64,000 nt of DNA from Nocardia abscessus (GTDB lineage Bacteria > Actinomycetota > Actinomycetes > Mycobacteriales > Mycobacteriaceae): the NCBI RefSeq assembly GCF_015477775.1, contig NZ_JADLQO010000005.1, positions 410,753 through 474,752 on the forward strand, read 5' to 3'. Position 1 is the first letter of the stretch. Every line of letters starts with the position of its first letter. The notes beneath the pieces were generated by a model, which made no database searches, was not told the origin of the DNA, and worked only from the letters and a program-made list of their open reading frames with translations. The position numbers and the translations under genes were made by a program. Shown in pieces: positions 27,290 to 35,927 of the stretch.

Positions 27290-28839
27290 ATCCCGGCCGC
27301 CTTCCGCGAGTTGGTGAACAGCAGATACGTCACCGGCACCGCGGTGACGATCATGATCAGGGCGTACGGTGCCGCGGCCGCGTAGTCCAATTCGCCGGAC
27401 AGACTCCAGAATCGCATCGCCAGCGTGCGAGTTCCGTTGGGCGCCAGCAGAAGTGTCGCGGTCAGTTCGGTCGCCACGGCGACGAACACCAGCGCGGCGG
27501 CGGCAGCCGCGGCAGGCGCCGCGAGACGCAGCGTGACGAGAAAGAACGTCGCGGGCCCCGACTTGCCCAGCGATCGGGACGCCTCCTCCAGGCCGACCGG
27601 CACCTGGGCGAGCCCGGCCCGCACGCTGACCAGGGCCCGGGGCAGGAACAGCAAGAGGTAGGCGGCGATCACCATGCTCGCCGTCTGGTAGAGCGCGGGC
27701 GCCCACCGGATGGTCACGGTCACCATGGCCAGCGCGATCACGATGCCGGGCAGCGAGCTGGTGATGTAGTTGGCGCCCTCGACCAGCCGGGCGAACGCCG
27801 AGGTGGAACGCACCGCGATCCACGCGACCGGGAACGCGCACAGTGTGGTGAGCAGCGCGGCGACGGCCGCGAGCGCCACCGTCTGCCCGAGTGCGTCGCC
27901 GATGTCGGTGAGGTCCCATACCGCCGTTCCGCCGATGCGCAACCAGCGCACGATGGTCCACAGCGGCACGCCGAGCGCGCCCGCCGTCACCGCGACGAGC
28001 ACGGCCAGGACCGGTACCGTGCCGGCGCCCAATCGGATCCGGGTCGCGGCGCGCGGCGCCCCGCTGCCGATTCGCGCGTAGCGCGCCCGGCCGCGCAGCC
28101 CGGCCTCCGCCCCGAGCAGCGCCAGGCAGCACAGCACGAGCACACCGGCGAGCATGCTGCCCGCCGGACCGGCGAAGCTGGATTGGTACTGCTCGAAGAT
28201 GGCCGTGGTGAACGTGTCGAACCGGACCATCACGAAGGCGCCGTACTCGGCGAGCAGATGCAGTGCGATGAGCAGCCCGCCGCCGAGCACGGCCAAGCGC
28301 AACTGCGGCAGCACGATTCGCGCGAACACCGCGACCGGCCCGGAGCCGAGCGCCCGCGCCGACTCCTCCACCGCGGGATCCAGGCGGCGCAGTGTCGCCG
28401 CCGCGGGCAGGTAGACCAGCGGGAAGTAGGACATCGTCGAGATCACCACACCCGCCCACAGCCCATGCACGGTCGGGAAGACGCTGACCCAGGCATAGCT
28501 GTTGACGAACGCGGGCACCGCCAGTGGCGCCGCGAAAACCGGCCCCCACCAAGATTGCCCCGGAACATCGGTGCGTTCGACCACCCAGGCCAGCCCGACG
28601 CCGAGCGCCACGCAGATCGGCACGGTGCACACCACGAGAGCGGCCGTATTGCCGAGCAGCTCACCGACTCTGGGCCGGAACACCAGCTCGGCCGCCTGAT
28701 CGAGGCCGGTGGACAAGACCGTCGAAACGATGTATCCGAGCGGTACGAACGTCGCCGCCACCAGCAGCAGCGCGACGATCGTGACGACCGGCCCCGGCCT
28801 GCCGACCTTGGGCGCCGTCACAACGGTCCGCAGCGCCAC
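27286..28839 (-). CDS. Fe3+-type ABC transporter permease (fused double BPD domain)
   Basis: A 517-aa permease with two copies of the binding-protein-dependent transport domain, each with an EAA loop (LDPAVEESARALGSGPVAVF near residue 160 and QVPVGLEEASRSLGKSG near residue 420). About 12 membrane segments are predicted. This double-domain form is typical of FbpB/SfuB iron permeases. The GTG at 28839 begins two bases after the stop of the binding-protein gene, and the 3' end overlaps the ATPase gene. Confidence 0.92.
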   Translation of the reverse strand: MALRTVVTAPKVGRPGPVVTIVALLLVAATFVPLGYIVSTVLSTGLDQAAELVFRPRVGELLGNTAALVVCTVPICVALGVGLAWVVERTDVPGQSWWGPVFAAPLAVPAFVNSYAWVSVFPTVHGLWAGVVISTMSYFPLVYLPAAATLRRLDPAVEESARALGSGPVAVFARIVLPQLRLAVLGGGLLIALHLLAEYGAFVMVRFDTFTTAIFEQYQSSFAGPAGSMLAGVLVLCCLALLGAEAGLRGRARYARIGSGAPRAATRIRLGAGTVPVLAVLVAVTAGALGVPLWTIVRWLRIGGTAVWDLTDIGDALGQTVALAAVAALLTTLCAFPVAWIAVRSTSAFARLVEGANYITSSLPGIVIALAMVTVTIRWAPALYQTASMVIAAYLLLFLPRALVSVRAGLAQVPVGLEEASRSLGKSGPATFFLVTLRLAAPAAAAAAALVFVAVATELTATLLLAPNGTRTLAMRFWSLSGELDYAAAAPYALIMIVTAVPVTYLLFTNSRKAAGI

Positions 28840-28841
28840 GG

Positions 28842-29864
28842 CTACAGCAGGCCCGCTTCGGTCATCAACTGGGTGACCTTCTTCGAGTCCAGCTTCGACG
28901 GGTCGACGGCCGGGGCCTGCAGGTCGGCCAGCGGCGGCAGCGCCGGGTTCGCGGCCACACCGCTCGCGACCGGGTACTCCAGCGACGTGCCGTCGCGCAG
29001 CACCTCTTGCCCGGCCTTGCCGACGATGAACGCCAGGAACTTCTGCGCCGCCTCCTGCTTCTTACTCGCCTTCAGCACGCCGCCGCCGGAGACGCTGACG
29101 AAGGCGCCCGGGTCCTGGTTCTTGAAGTAGTGCAGGGCGGTGTCGGCGCTGCTCTCCTTGGTCTTCGCCTGGTCGCGGTACCAGTAGTAGTGGTAGATGA
29201 CGCCGCCGTCCGGGCTGCCGGAGTTGACCGCCTTCATGGTCGCGACGTTGTTCGGGAAGGGTGTCGCGTTCTCCTTCATGCCCTTCAGCCAGGCACGGGT
29301 CACGTCCTCACCCTTCAGCGCGAGCAGGGCCGCCACGATGGCCTGGAAGTCGGCGCCGGACACGCCCGCGCCCCAGCGGCCTTTCCACTGCGGCTGCGCC
29401 AGATCGAGCAGCGAGGCCGGCAGCTGCCCCGGCTGGACCTTGTTCTTGTTGTAGACGAAAACCGTTGAGCGAGCGGCGACGCCGGTCCACTTGCCGGTGG
29501 ACGGACGGAACTGCGCGGGCACCTGCTCCAGGGTCTCGGCGTTCACGTCGGCGAACAGGCCCGCGTTCTCCACCAGCGCCATAGCGGGTGAATTCTCGGT
29601 GAGGAACAGGTCGGCGGGCGAGGCCGCGCCCTCGGCGACCAGCTGGTTGCCCAGCGCCGTGTCGCCGCCCTGGCGCAACGTCACCTTGATGCCGGTTTCC
29701 TTGGTGAACGCCTCGGCCCACTCCTTGGTGAGCGATTCGTGCTGCGCGTTGTAGACGGTGATCTCGTTCGCGTCGTCCGAGGAATCCGAGCAAGCCGTGA
29801 TGCCGAGCGCCGCCACGGCGACGGCCGATCCGGCGGCAATCGTCTTCCATCTGACCGGCTTCAT
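28842..29864 (-). CDS. Fe3+-type ABC transporter substrate-binding lipoprotein
   Basis: A 340-aa binding protein of the FbpA/FutA class. It carries a lipoprotein signal with lipobox GITAC (Cys25), then ITVYNAQHESLTKEWAEAFT at the mature N-terminus. The iron-ligand tyrosines are plausible in YHYYWYRDQ. It captures ferric iron outside the membrane for the permease and ATPase downstream. AGGACGAGG precedes the ATG. The gene leads the operon, and a 15/19 match to the IdeR/DtxR box stands 31-49 bp upstream, so iron repression is likely. Confidence 0.92.
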   Translation of the reverse strand: MKPVRWKTIAAGSAVAVAALGITACSDSSDDANEITVYNAQHESLTKEWAEAFTKETGIKVTLRQGGDTALGNQLVAEGAASPADLFLTENSPAMALVENAGLFADVNAETLEQVPAQFRPSTGKWTGVAARSTVFVYNKNKVQPGQLPASLLDLAQPQWKGRWGAGVSGADFQAIVAALLALKGEDVTRAWLKGMKENATPFPNNVATMKAVNSGSPDGGVIYHYYWYRDQAKTKESSADTALHYFKNQDPGAFVSVSGGGVLKASKKQEAAQKFLAFIVGKAGQEVLRDGTSLEYPVASGVAANPALPPLADLQAPAVDPSKLDSKKVTQLMTEAGLL

Positions 29865-29894
29865 CCTCGTCCTTCCGACCGCGTTCCTCGTACG

Positions 29895-29913
29895 TATGTT
29901 GAGGCTTGCCTAA
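29895..29913 (-). promoter_or_regulatory. probable IdeR/DtxR iron box
   Basis: TTAGGCAAGCCTCAACATA (minus strand) matches the DtxR/IdeR consensus TWAGGTWAGSCTWACCTWA at 15 of 19 positions by eye. It lies 31 bp upstream of the iron-binding lipoprotein gene. A possible -10, TATCTT, is just upstream at 29918-29923. Iron-bound IdeR would repress the operon. Confidence 0.7.
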
Positions 29914-29973
29914 GGAAGATACCGCGTTCGACGTGCGCAAACCGTTCCCGGATGTGGCGAATTTCCTCGGCGG

Positions 29974-31392
29974 CTACCGCAGCCCCGAGAAGTCGCGCAG
30001 CACAACGTGATTGCGGTCGGCGCAGGTGCCGAGCGTGTAGTCCGGGAGCAGCCCGAAATACTCGCCGCGGGTGAGCGCGCTCCAGCGCCGCGCTTCCTCG
30101 GTGCGGGTCTTGTAGAAATTGACCATGTAGCCGCCTTCGTAGAGACGCAGCAGGCTGTAGCCGCCGGGATACTCCTTGACCGCGGCGACCTCCAGGAACT
30201 CCACCGCACACGACGCGTCCGGTCTGGTGCGGCGGTTGCGATGGGTATGGCCGCTGTGATGCAGGAAGACGCCGGGAGACCGGGTGTAGAGCGTCTGCAG
30301 TTCGGCGCTGTCGCGTCCGTCGAGGACGAATCCCGGCCCGGCGAGGTTGGTCAGCCCGGACTCGGTCGTGACCGGGTGGTGGCCGAACAGCAGCGTCGGC
30401 CGGTCCGGATCGGCGCGCAGGCGTTCGGCGAGGTGATCGAACTGGGGCCGTTCGATGGACCCACCCGCGCCGTCGAGCCGGCTGGTGTCCACGCCCAGCA
30501 GCCGCAGGCCGCCGATCTCGTGTTCGACCAGTTGCTGCCGCGCGGAGAAGACGTCGGCCCAGCAATCCCGGTGATCGGCGGGAGCGGGCGCGCAGCCGGC
30601 GTATTCGGCGCCGATGTGCGGCCGGTCGTGGTTGCCGCGCACCGCCAGGTAGTCCCGGCCCAGCGACCCCCACGCGTCGAGCCGGGCCCGCACCGTGCGG
30701 GTGTCGTGTTCGGAGGCTTCGGCGGTGAGGTCGCCCGCGAGCAGCAGGCGTTCGGCCCCGCGGTCGGGGCGGCGCAAGTCGTCCAGTACGGCGGCCAGCA
30801 TCACCTCGGGATAGGGCGCGAGGTGGGGGGCCTGCCGGAAGCCGGGCGGCAGGTCGCCGACGATCAAGCCGCTGACCTGCTCGCCGTAGTGCACGTCGTT
30901 GGCCAGCGCCAGCGTGCGCAGCCTGCGGCCGGGCGGCGGGACCAAAGTGGTGAACTCGCCGCGGGCTTCCGGTGCGGCGGGATCTGAGGTGGTCAGCGAC
31001 AGCGCCGGCGTGGCGCGCAGGCCCGCCGACCAGGCCTCGAAACGGTAGGCGCGGCCCGGTTCGAGCCCATCGATCTCGGCGTAGTGGAACGGGGTGGGGC
31101 GGTCGTCGGCGAATACCGGCACCGGTTCGCGCGCGGAGTCGGCGGGACCGATCCGCACCCGGGTGTCGGCGTCGACGGGGATCAGCCGACCGGCCGGGTC
31201 GGGCGCGAGCGTGGTCCAGGTGAGGATCACCGAGGTGTCGGTGATCGTCACCACTTCGAGATCGGTGGCGACGGCGGAATTCGGCTGTGCCCGAGTTTTC
31301 GTTCGTCCGGCGAGGGGAAGCAGTGCGGCGAGGCCGAGCGCCCCGAGAACGGTTCTGCGGTTCGGCCCGCAGCAACTCATGGGTGCGTGCAT
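29974..31392 (-). CDS. Tat-exported metallophosphoesterase
   Basis: A 472-aa exported calcineurin-like phosphoesterase. The N-terminus has a twin-arginine signal (PNRRTVLGALGLAALLPLAG). A fibronectin-like N-domain (~residues 40-150) resembles that of purple acid phosphatases. The metal site motifs follow in order: NDVHYG, LLLAGDLT, RGNHD, FGHHP and HSGHTH. The substrate is unknown; phosphate scavenging or nucleotide cleavage are both possible. It starts five bases after the upstream proline-rich membrane protein gene, so the two are co-transcribed. A second ATG at 31380 is possible. Confidence 0.88.
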   Translation of the reverse strand: MHAPMSCCGPNRRTVLGALGLAALLPLAGRTKTRAQPNSAVATDLEVVTITDTSVILTWTTLAPDPAGRLIPVDADTRVRIGPADSAREPVPVFADDRPTPFHYAEIDGLEPGRAYRFEAWSAGLRATPALSLTTSDPAAPEARGEFTTLVPPPGRRLRTLALANDVHYGEQVSGLIVGDLPPGFRQAPHLAPYPEVMLAAVLDDLRRPDRGAERLLLAGDLTAEASEHDTRTVRARLDAWGSLGRDYLAVRGNHDRPHIGAEYAGCAPAPADHRDCWADVFSARQQLVEHEIGGLRLLGVDTSRLDGAGGSIERPQFDHLAERLRADPDRPTLLFGHHPVTTESGLTNLAGPGFVLDGRDSAELQTLYTRSPGVFLHHSGHTHRNRRTRPDASCAVEFLEVAAVKEYPGGYSLLRLYEGGYMVNFYKTRTEEARRWSALTRGEYFGLLPDYTLGTCADRNHVVLRDFSGLR

Positions 31393-31396
31393 TCGA

Positions 31397-31996
31397 TCAG
31401 CGCGTGCCCTCCGCGGAGCAGACCTTCCACTTGCCGTCTTCCTTCTTCAGGTGCTCGGTCGTGCTGGTTTCGGTATCGGGCTGTTCACCGGGCACGGCGA
31501 CGGTGAGCTTGCCGGTGACCTTCGCGGTCGCGGTGTCCCCGGTGACGACGATGCCCTCGATCCTATCGATGGTGACCGCGACGGAGGTGCTGTCGAATTC
31601 GTTCTTCTCGCGCTCGGTCATCGCCTCGAACGCGGCGCGCTCGCGTGCGCACGCCTGCTCGGCCGCCGCGCTGAAGCCGCGGGTGTCGAGGGTCTCGTAG
31701 AAGTCGCGAATCGACAACTCGATCCGCTTCTCGTCCGAGGCGAGCGGACCTCGGCCCTGCGAGGTCAAGAACACGCCCGCGATCACCGCCCCCGCGACCA
31801 CCAGGGCGACTATCACCGCCAGGCCGACGATCAAGCCGGTGTGGCTCTGCTTCGGTGGTTGCGGCGGGTATCCGGCCTGTGGATAACCGGGTGGCGGATA
31901 GCCCGCGCCCGGCGGAGGCGGGACGTAGCCAGGAGATGGCTGTTGCGGGTGGTGCGGTTGCTCATCCGGCGGTTGCCCGCCCGGCGGGTAAGCCAT
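31397..31996 (-). CDS. proline-rich single-pass membrane protein with DUF4878-like outer domain
   Basis: A 199-aa protein. Residues 1-50 are a cytoplasmic Pro/Gly/Tyr/Gln-rich segment with repeated GYPP-type motifs. Residues ~53-77 form one transmembrane helix, and the rest is a small extracytoplasmic domain (DEKRIELSIRDFYETLDTRG to KWKVCSAEGTR) resembling the cystatin-like DUF4878 fold with two cysteines. This layout is common in Mycobacteriales but lacks a known role. Co-transcribed with the phosphoesterase. Confidence 0.75.
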   Translation of the reverse strand: MAYPPGGQPPDEQPHHPQQPSPGYVPPPPGAGYPPPGYPQAGYPPQPPKQSHTGLIVGLAVIVALVVAGAVIAGVFLTSQGRGPLASDEKRIELSIRDFYETLDTRGFSAAAEQACARERAAFEAMTEREKNEFDSTSVAVTIDRIEGIVVTGDTATAKVTGKLTVAVPGEQPDTETSTTEHLKKEDGKWKVCSAEGTR

Positions 31997-32077
31997 GTCG
32001 TCCTCCGGTGTCTACCCCCGGTGCCTGCATCGCTACGGCAAGGGCGTGCCCGGGCAACCGGAAACCAAACCGGAACC

Positions 32078-32118
32078 GGACCGTTCGCGAGGTCGCCGTG
32101 ACCGATGGCGAACGGTCC
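32078..32118 (-). terminator. hairpin downstream of the SnoaL-like gene
   Basis: GGACCGTTCGC (32078-32088) and GCGAACGGTCC (32108-32118) form a perfect 11-bp stem with a 19-base loop, 12 bp past the stop of the minus-strand SnoaL-like gene. There is no strong U-run, so termination is likely but not certain. Confidence 0.55.
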
Positions 32119-32129
32119 CGCCTGCGTGG

Positions 32130-32531
32130 TCATGCGGTCAGCGCGGCGTGCCAGCGTGCGGTGTCGGTGTACTGGTGCAGCCGCGTGATGCGTCCTTCGT
32201 CGTCCACCTGCCACAGGTGCACGAATTCGGCCTCGTATTCGCGGCCGGTGCCGCGCGCCGCGCCGCGATAGTGGCCGGTCACCACGACGGTGCCGTCCGT
32301 GGTCTCCTGCCAGGTCTCGTCGTACGGGGCGGTTTCGAAATCCCGGGCCACCGCGCCCCAGATTCGCGCCATCGCCGCGAGCGGGCCGTGGAAGGCGCCC
32401 CCGGCCCCGCACGGCATTCCCGGTGCGGTTCGGGCTTCGAAATCCGGATGCAGCAACGCCAGGATCGCCGGTCCGTCACCCGTCTGCGTCGCCAGGTAGA
32501 AACCCTTGACGACCTCGAACTTCGCGGACAT
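32130..32531 (-). CDS. SnoaL/NTF2-like protein
   Basis: A 133-aa small alpha+beta barrel protein of the NTF2/SnoaL superfamily (KGFYLATQTGDGPAILALLHPDF at the start, FVHLWQVDDEGRITRLHQYTDT near the end). Such proteins can be hydrolases, isomerases or carriers; active residues cannot be assigned. The ATG has GGAGTG upstream. A 34-bp near-perfect palindrome lies only 12 bp before the start, so expression is almost certainly controlled by a dimeric repressor. No regulator gene is adjacent. Confidence 0.82.
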   Translation of the reverse strand: MSAKFEVVKGFYLATQTGDGPAILALLHPDFEARTAPGMPCGAGGAFHGPLAAMARIWGAVARDFETAPYDETWQETTDGTVVVTGHYRGAARGTGREYEAEFVHLWQVDDEGRITRLHQYTDTARWHAALTA

Positions 32532-32542
32532 GTCGCACTCCT

Positions 32543-32576
32543 TCTAATATGATTGTTCTAGAACGATCATATTAGA
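32543..32576. promoter_or_regulatory. 34-bp palindromic operator upstream of the SnoaL-like gene
   Basis: Two 17-bp arms, TCTAATATGATTGTTCT (32543-32559) and its reverse complement with one mismatch (32560-32576), meet without a spacer. The site is AT-rich in a GC-rich region and contains -10-like TATTAG/TAATAT elements, so it overlaps the promoter. Size and symmetry fit a TetR-type operator. Confidence 0.75.
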
Positions 32577-32681
32577 TCCCTGGCTGAATTTCGAGCAGGA
32601 GTTGTGGTCGTCGTCATGTCGTCGGATTCCCCCGGTCGGGTTGCCTGGTGCTTGCCGCATATGTCCGGCTAACATTCGAAC

Positions 32682-33047
32682 ATGGGTTCGATAAGCGATG
32701 AAACGCCGCGAACCGAAGGCACGGAACCGGAGCTGGTCTACCCGAACCGGACCGGCCACTACTACCGGACGCTGACCTACCCGCCGCGGCCGGTCTGGGT
32801 GCGGCTGGACGCGATCCTGGTCCGCGACCCGGGGCTTCCGCGGCATGTGAACGGCGCGGGCGTCATCATGCGCGGTGAGCGCCCCGGAACCCTGACGCAC
32901 TGGTTGCCCACCGTCGACGGTGACTGGATGGGCCGGGTGACCTACAGCATCCAGTTCGCCGACGGCCGCCCGGACCTGCACGTGCGCGACCAGTTGGTCC
33001 CCGCCTATGCGCTGCGTCCGCGGCAGTCCGCCGCGCCGGAGCCTTAG
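32682..33047 (+). CDS. hypothetical protein (121 aa)
   Basis: A soluble 121-aa protein with many Tyr, Trp, Pro and Arg residues (PNRTGHYYRTLTYPPRPVWV, THWLPTVDGDWMGRVTYSI). I do not recognise a family; the pattern suggests a small beta-rich fold. TAACAT (32670-32675) stands six bases before the ATG, matching the leaderless promoters in this window, so the gene is probably real and separately transcribed. It is divergent from the SnoaL-like gene and might share its operator region, though the two starts are 150 bp apart. Confidence 0.65.
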   Translation: MGSISDETPRTEGTEPELVYPNRTGHYYRTLTYPPRPVWVRLDAILVRDPGLPRHVNGAGVIMRGERPGTLTHWLPTVDGDWMGRVTYSIQFADGRPDLHVRDQLVPAYALRPRQSAAPEP

Positions 33048-33214
33048 TGATCGAGCATGTAGCCTCGAGTTTGCCTGTCTTGTCAGAACTTCGGAGATCC
33101 CTGTGAGCGCCCTTGGCCGGCCGATTGCCGCGGTGTGCGGCACCGGACGAGCGGGTTGTCCGGCCGATTGCTGCCCGGTTGTCGCGGTAGGGGGCCGGTG
33201 ATACGTTGCCCGGC

Positions 33215-33898
33215 ATGGGATTTCAGTTGCCGCATCCCGAGGTGCTGTGGGCGCGTGTGACCGTCTTGGACGTGATCACCTCCGCGACCCACACCGATCG
33301 GGTCGCGAGCGGACAGGAGATCGGGCAGACGGCCAGAGTGGAAGGCGGCCGGCTGATCAACGACGACGGTGAGGGCAATTGGTACTCACTGGTCAGATAT
33401 CCCGGTGACCGCGCGCTGCTATTCGGGAGGGACGAGGACAACGAGGTCACCGGGACCTCCTACGATCCGCTGGCCGCGGCGCCCGCCTGGGTGCGCTCGG
33501 TGGAACCGACGGCGCAGCTGCCCGGTGGCGCGGAAGGCCCGGTCAGTTTCGTGCGCTGGTGGGAATTCGGCCGCTGGCAGCACACGCCGACCGACCTCGA
33601 CGACGGCCTCGAGCTCGGCCTCAGCGCCGCCGCCGACCGGGAGGACTTCACCGGCAGCGTCATGAGCGCCGCCATCCACGCGAAGTGGGTGGAGATGGAC
33701 TACGAGGCGGGCAAGCTCATCGCCCTCACCGTCGATCCCACCGCCCTGCACGCCCTGTGCGACGCCGCCGAGAACGGCACCCTCACCAAAGCCCACTTCT
33801 ACTTCCTCCAGCCCGGCCTGACCGCTCCCGCTTTCACCTACCTCACCAAAGCCGGCGTCCTGACGGCCACAGACAAGCCCACCGAACCCCTGCCGTAG
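33215..33898 (+). CDS. hypothetical protein (227 aa)
   Basis: A soluble acidic protein of 227 aa without a recognised domain. It starts MGFQLPHPEVLWARVTVLDV, has GNWYSLVRYPGDRALLFGRDEDNE in two adjoining parts, and carries WWEFGRWQHTP in the middle. A TACGTT hexamer seven bases before the ATG supports this start as leaderless; a TTG nine bases upstream is less likely. A strong terminator follows. It could be a Nocardia-specific immunity or regulatory protein, but there is no evidence for either. Confidence 0.65.
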   Translation: MGFQLPHPEVLWARVTVLDVITSATHTDRVASGQEIGQTARVEGGRLINDDGEGNWYSLVRYPGDRALLFGRDEDNEVTGTSYDPLAAAPAWVRSVEPTAQLPGGAEGPVSFVRWWEFGRWQHTPTDLDDGLELGLSAAADREDFTGSVMSAAIHAKWVEMDYEAGKLIALTVDPTALHALCDAAENGTLTKAHFYFLQPGLTAPAFTYLTKAGVLTATDKPTEPLP

Positions 33899-33934
33899 CG
33901 CCGTGCCGCAGAAGGCACCGAACCACTCGAGCGA

Positions 33935-33964
33935 AGGGCTCCCGACTGTTCGGGAGCCCTTTTC
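33935..33964 (+). terminator. intrinsic terminator
   Basis: AGGGCTCCCG (33935-33944), a six-base loop and CGGGAGCCCT (33951-33960) are followed by TTT. It is a classical Rho-independent terminator after the hypothetical gene and may also serve the convergent L,D-transpeptidase gene. Confidence 0.9.
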
Positions 33965-34018
33965 TCGTCTGCGAGCAAGGTATTTCGCGCCTCCTCCGCG
34001 TGTGCGGTCCGCGGCGAT

Positions 34019-34723
34019 TCAGATCGGATACATGCCGATCACCGGCTTCCTCGACGGCTCGAGTGTGGTCAGCAGCGTGCGCATGACGTCGTCGCCGACC
34101 GCGACGCAGCCCGCGGTCGGCCTGCCTGCCTCGACGTGGACGAAGAACGCCGAGCCCCGCTTCGGCACCACCGGAAAGCGGTTGTAGTCGATGACCAGCG
34201 CGTAGTTGTATTGCGGGTCGGTGCGCCCGAGGTTCTCGCTGAGAGTGGTGTCGAACGGGCAGCCGCCCTCGGCACATTGATATTTCTGGTTGTACAGCGG
34301 GCTCGCCGTGTCGGACACCCACCACCAGGTGTTCGACGGGTCCACCGACAGGTAGGGAAGCTTCGCGCCTACGTCGGGCAACCGGCCGAAGCCCTCGGTC
34401 AACGCGAAGGTGCCCTCCGGCGTATACGCCGCGCCTTCCCTCGCCTCCCGGGAAATCCCAGCCGAGCCCACCCACGCGGGCACCGCCAATGTGCGCTCCC
34501 ACCGTCGAAACCGGTCCCGCTGCCACAGTTCCAACGTCCCCCGGTCGGCTCCGGCCGGCGCCGTCACCCAGACAACTTGAGTCCCCGGAACCGCGTCCGT
34601 ATCGAACGGCGGCCGCTCCCTGGTGATCTCGAACCACAAACCGCCCCCGAGCACCGCGACAGCGACAACTCCCACCACCACCCAGCGCAGCGCGGACACT
34701 CGCCCAGTCCCACCGTCACCCAA
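34019..34723 (-). CDS. membrane-anchored L,D-transpeptidase (YkuD fold)
   Basis: A 234-aa protein with an N-terminal transmembrane anchor (residues ~12-32) and an extracytoplasmic L,D-transpeptidase catalytic domain. The nucleophile motif is seen as FVHVEAGRPTAGCVAVGDD, the H-x(n)-G-x-GC pattern with Cys near residue 208. Such enzymes form 3-3 crosslinks in peptidoglycan or attach proteins to it. TTG 34723 is chosen because GGAAGG lies nine bases upstream; a GTG at 34699 is an alternative. It is divergent from the two small secreted proteins, which makes a cell-envelope cluster possible. Confidence 0.8.
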   Translation of the reverse strand: MGDGGTGRVSALRWVVVGVVAVAVLGGGLWFEITRERPPFDTDAVPGTQVVWVTAPAGADRGTLELWQRDRFRRWERTLAVPAWVGSAGISREAREGAAYTPEGTFALTEGFGRLPDVGAKLPYLSVDPSNTWWWVSDTASPLYNQKYQCAEGGCPFDTTLSENLGRTDPQYNYALVIDYNRFPVVPKRGSAFFVHVEAGRPTAGCVAVGDDVMRTLLTTLEPSRKPVIGMYPI

Positions 34724-34897
34724 TGCCGTTCACCTTCCTGCGTAGACGAGCCGCGAGTGGCACATGTCTGCGTCGAACGTCGTGCAGCCCTCTTCGTGGT
34801 GTACCGCTCGTCATCATTTCCTACGGAAGCCGCGACCGGTCGATCTTGCTTACCAGTCGTTAAGGGTTCCTTTAGGCCGCTCGGTGAGGGTGCCTTG

Positions 34898-35272
34898 ATG
34901 ATCACAACGCGTCTTGCCCTTCTCGGGCTTCCCGTGCTCATGCTGGCCGCTGGTGCCGGCCTGGCGACGGCTCCCACCGCGGCGGCACAACCCCCGCTGC
35001 CGACCTACACCTGCAAGTACACGCCCATCACGGATTACTTCGTGGTATTCAGCTCGATGCGCGGGCGCAGGTGCGCAGCGTCGCCGGGTGCGCCGCTGGA
35101 CGGCAGTTATTTCTACCCGGTCCGGATGGAGAACAGCGTCACCGGCGAGAAATGGGAGTGCGGCGGCGCGTTCCCGTTCCTCGGCAAGCCGATCCATCCG
35201 GGAATGGGATCCTACGAAGCCGAAGCGGTGCTCAATGCCGGGGTGGACGCGAGTAACTGTCGTCCGATCTGA
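34898..35272 (+). CDS. small secreted four-cysteine protein, paralogue 1
   Basis: A 124-aa secreted protein with a Sec signal peptide of about 31 residues ending near TAAAQ. The mature part has four cysteines in the frame LPTYTC...GRRC...EKWEC...ASNC. It shares this frame, GAPL-G and GEKW-C with the next gene, so the two are tandem duplicates. No known domain is recognised; two disulfides are likely. ATG 34898 follows GAGGG; an adjacent TTG at 34895 is possible. Confidence 0.75.
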   Translation: MITTRLALLGLPVLMLAAGAGLATAPTAAAQPPLPTYTCKYTPITDYFVVFSSMRGRRCAASPGAPLDGSYFYPVRMENSVTGEKWECGGAFPFLGKPIHPGMGSYEAEAVLNAGVDASNCRPI

Positions 35273-35349
35273 CCGCGCGACGCGAGCGAGAAAGCCGTTC
35301 GTGAGTCGTTTCCCGCAATTCAATTACTTCGATTCGAACAGGAACCGCG

Positions 35350-35727
35350 ATGAGCACAATCCGTCTGGTCCGCCTGGGGCTGCCTGCACTCCTGCTGGCC
35401 GCCACCGCCGGTCTGGTGGCCGCCCCCGCCGCTGCCGCACAAGTTCTGCCGACTTACACCTGCAGCTACACGCTCGACTTACCGCACTTCGGATCCGTGA
35501 AAGGTCGTGAGTGCACGGCCACGGCGGGCGCTCCTTTGATCGGCCACCACTGGATCACTTTCCAACTGCAAAACAGTGGATCGGGTGAAAAGTGGGTGTG
35601 CAACAGCGTCGAGGCGGCCCTTGTCCCGTACTACCTGGACGGCAAGATAGATCCAGGCTATGAGGATTTCGAACGGGCATACGGCCGTGGGGCAGATGCG
35701 AGCGTCTGTCACCGCATACTGGACTGA
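35350..35727 (+). CDS. small secreted four-cysteine protein, paralogue 2
   Basis: A 125-aa secreted protein with a signal peptide ending AAAAQ near residue 31. Four cysteines occur in the same spacing as the upstream paralogue (LPTYTC, GREC, EKWVC, ASVC). The bodies between the cysteines have diverged, and this copy is richer in Asp/Tyr near the end. It starts 77 bp after paralogue 1 on the same strand, consistent with duplication and joint expression. Function unknown; an envelope-associated or ligand-binding role is only a guess. Confidence 0.75.
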   Translation: MSTIRLVRLGLPALLLAATAGLVAAPAAAAQVLPTYTCSYTLDLPHFGSVKGRECTATAGAPLIGHHWITFQLQNSGSGEKWVCNSVEAALVPYYLDGKIDPGYEDFERAYGRGADASVCHRILD

Positions 35728-35927
35728 ATCCGGCTCGGCCGGTCGGGACCACCGCGTGACTGCCCGTACACCGCCACTTCTACGACAACATCGGACATGC
35801 GTACGATATGGGCCGGGGGACCGGGGCAGCCATACGTGGGCATCGTCGATCTCCTACCTGCTCCGGTTGCCTTCAGGCAGATCAGGGCATGGTGAGTACC
35901 TTCGCTGACGCTAGAAAGGATCTGCCG

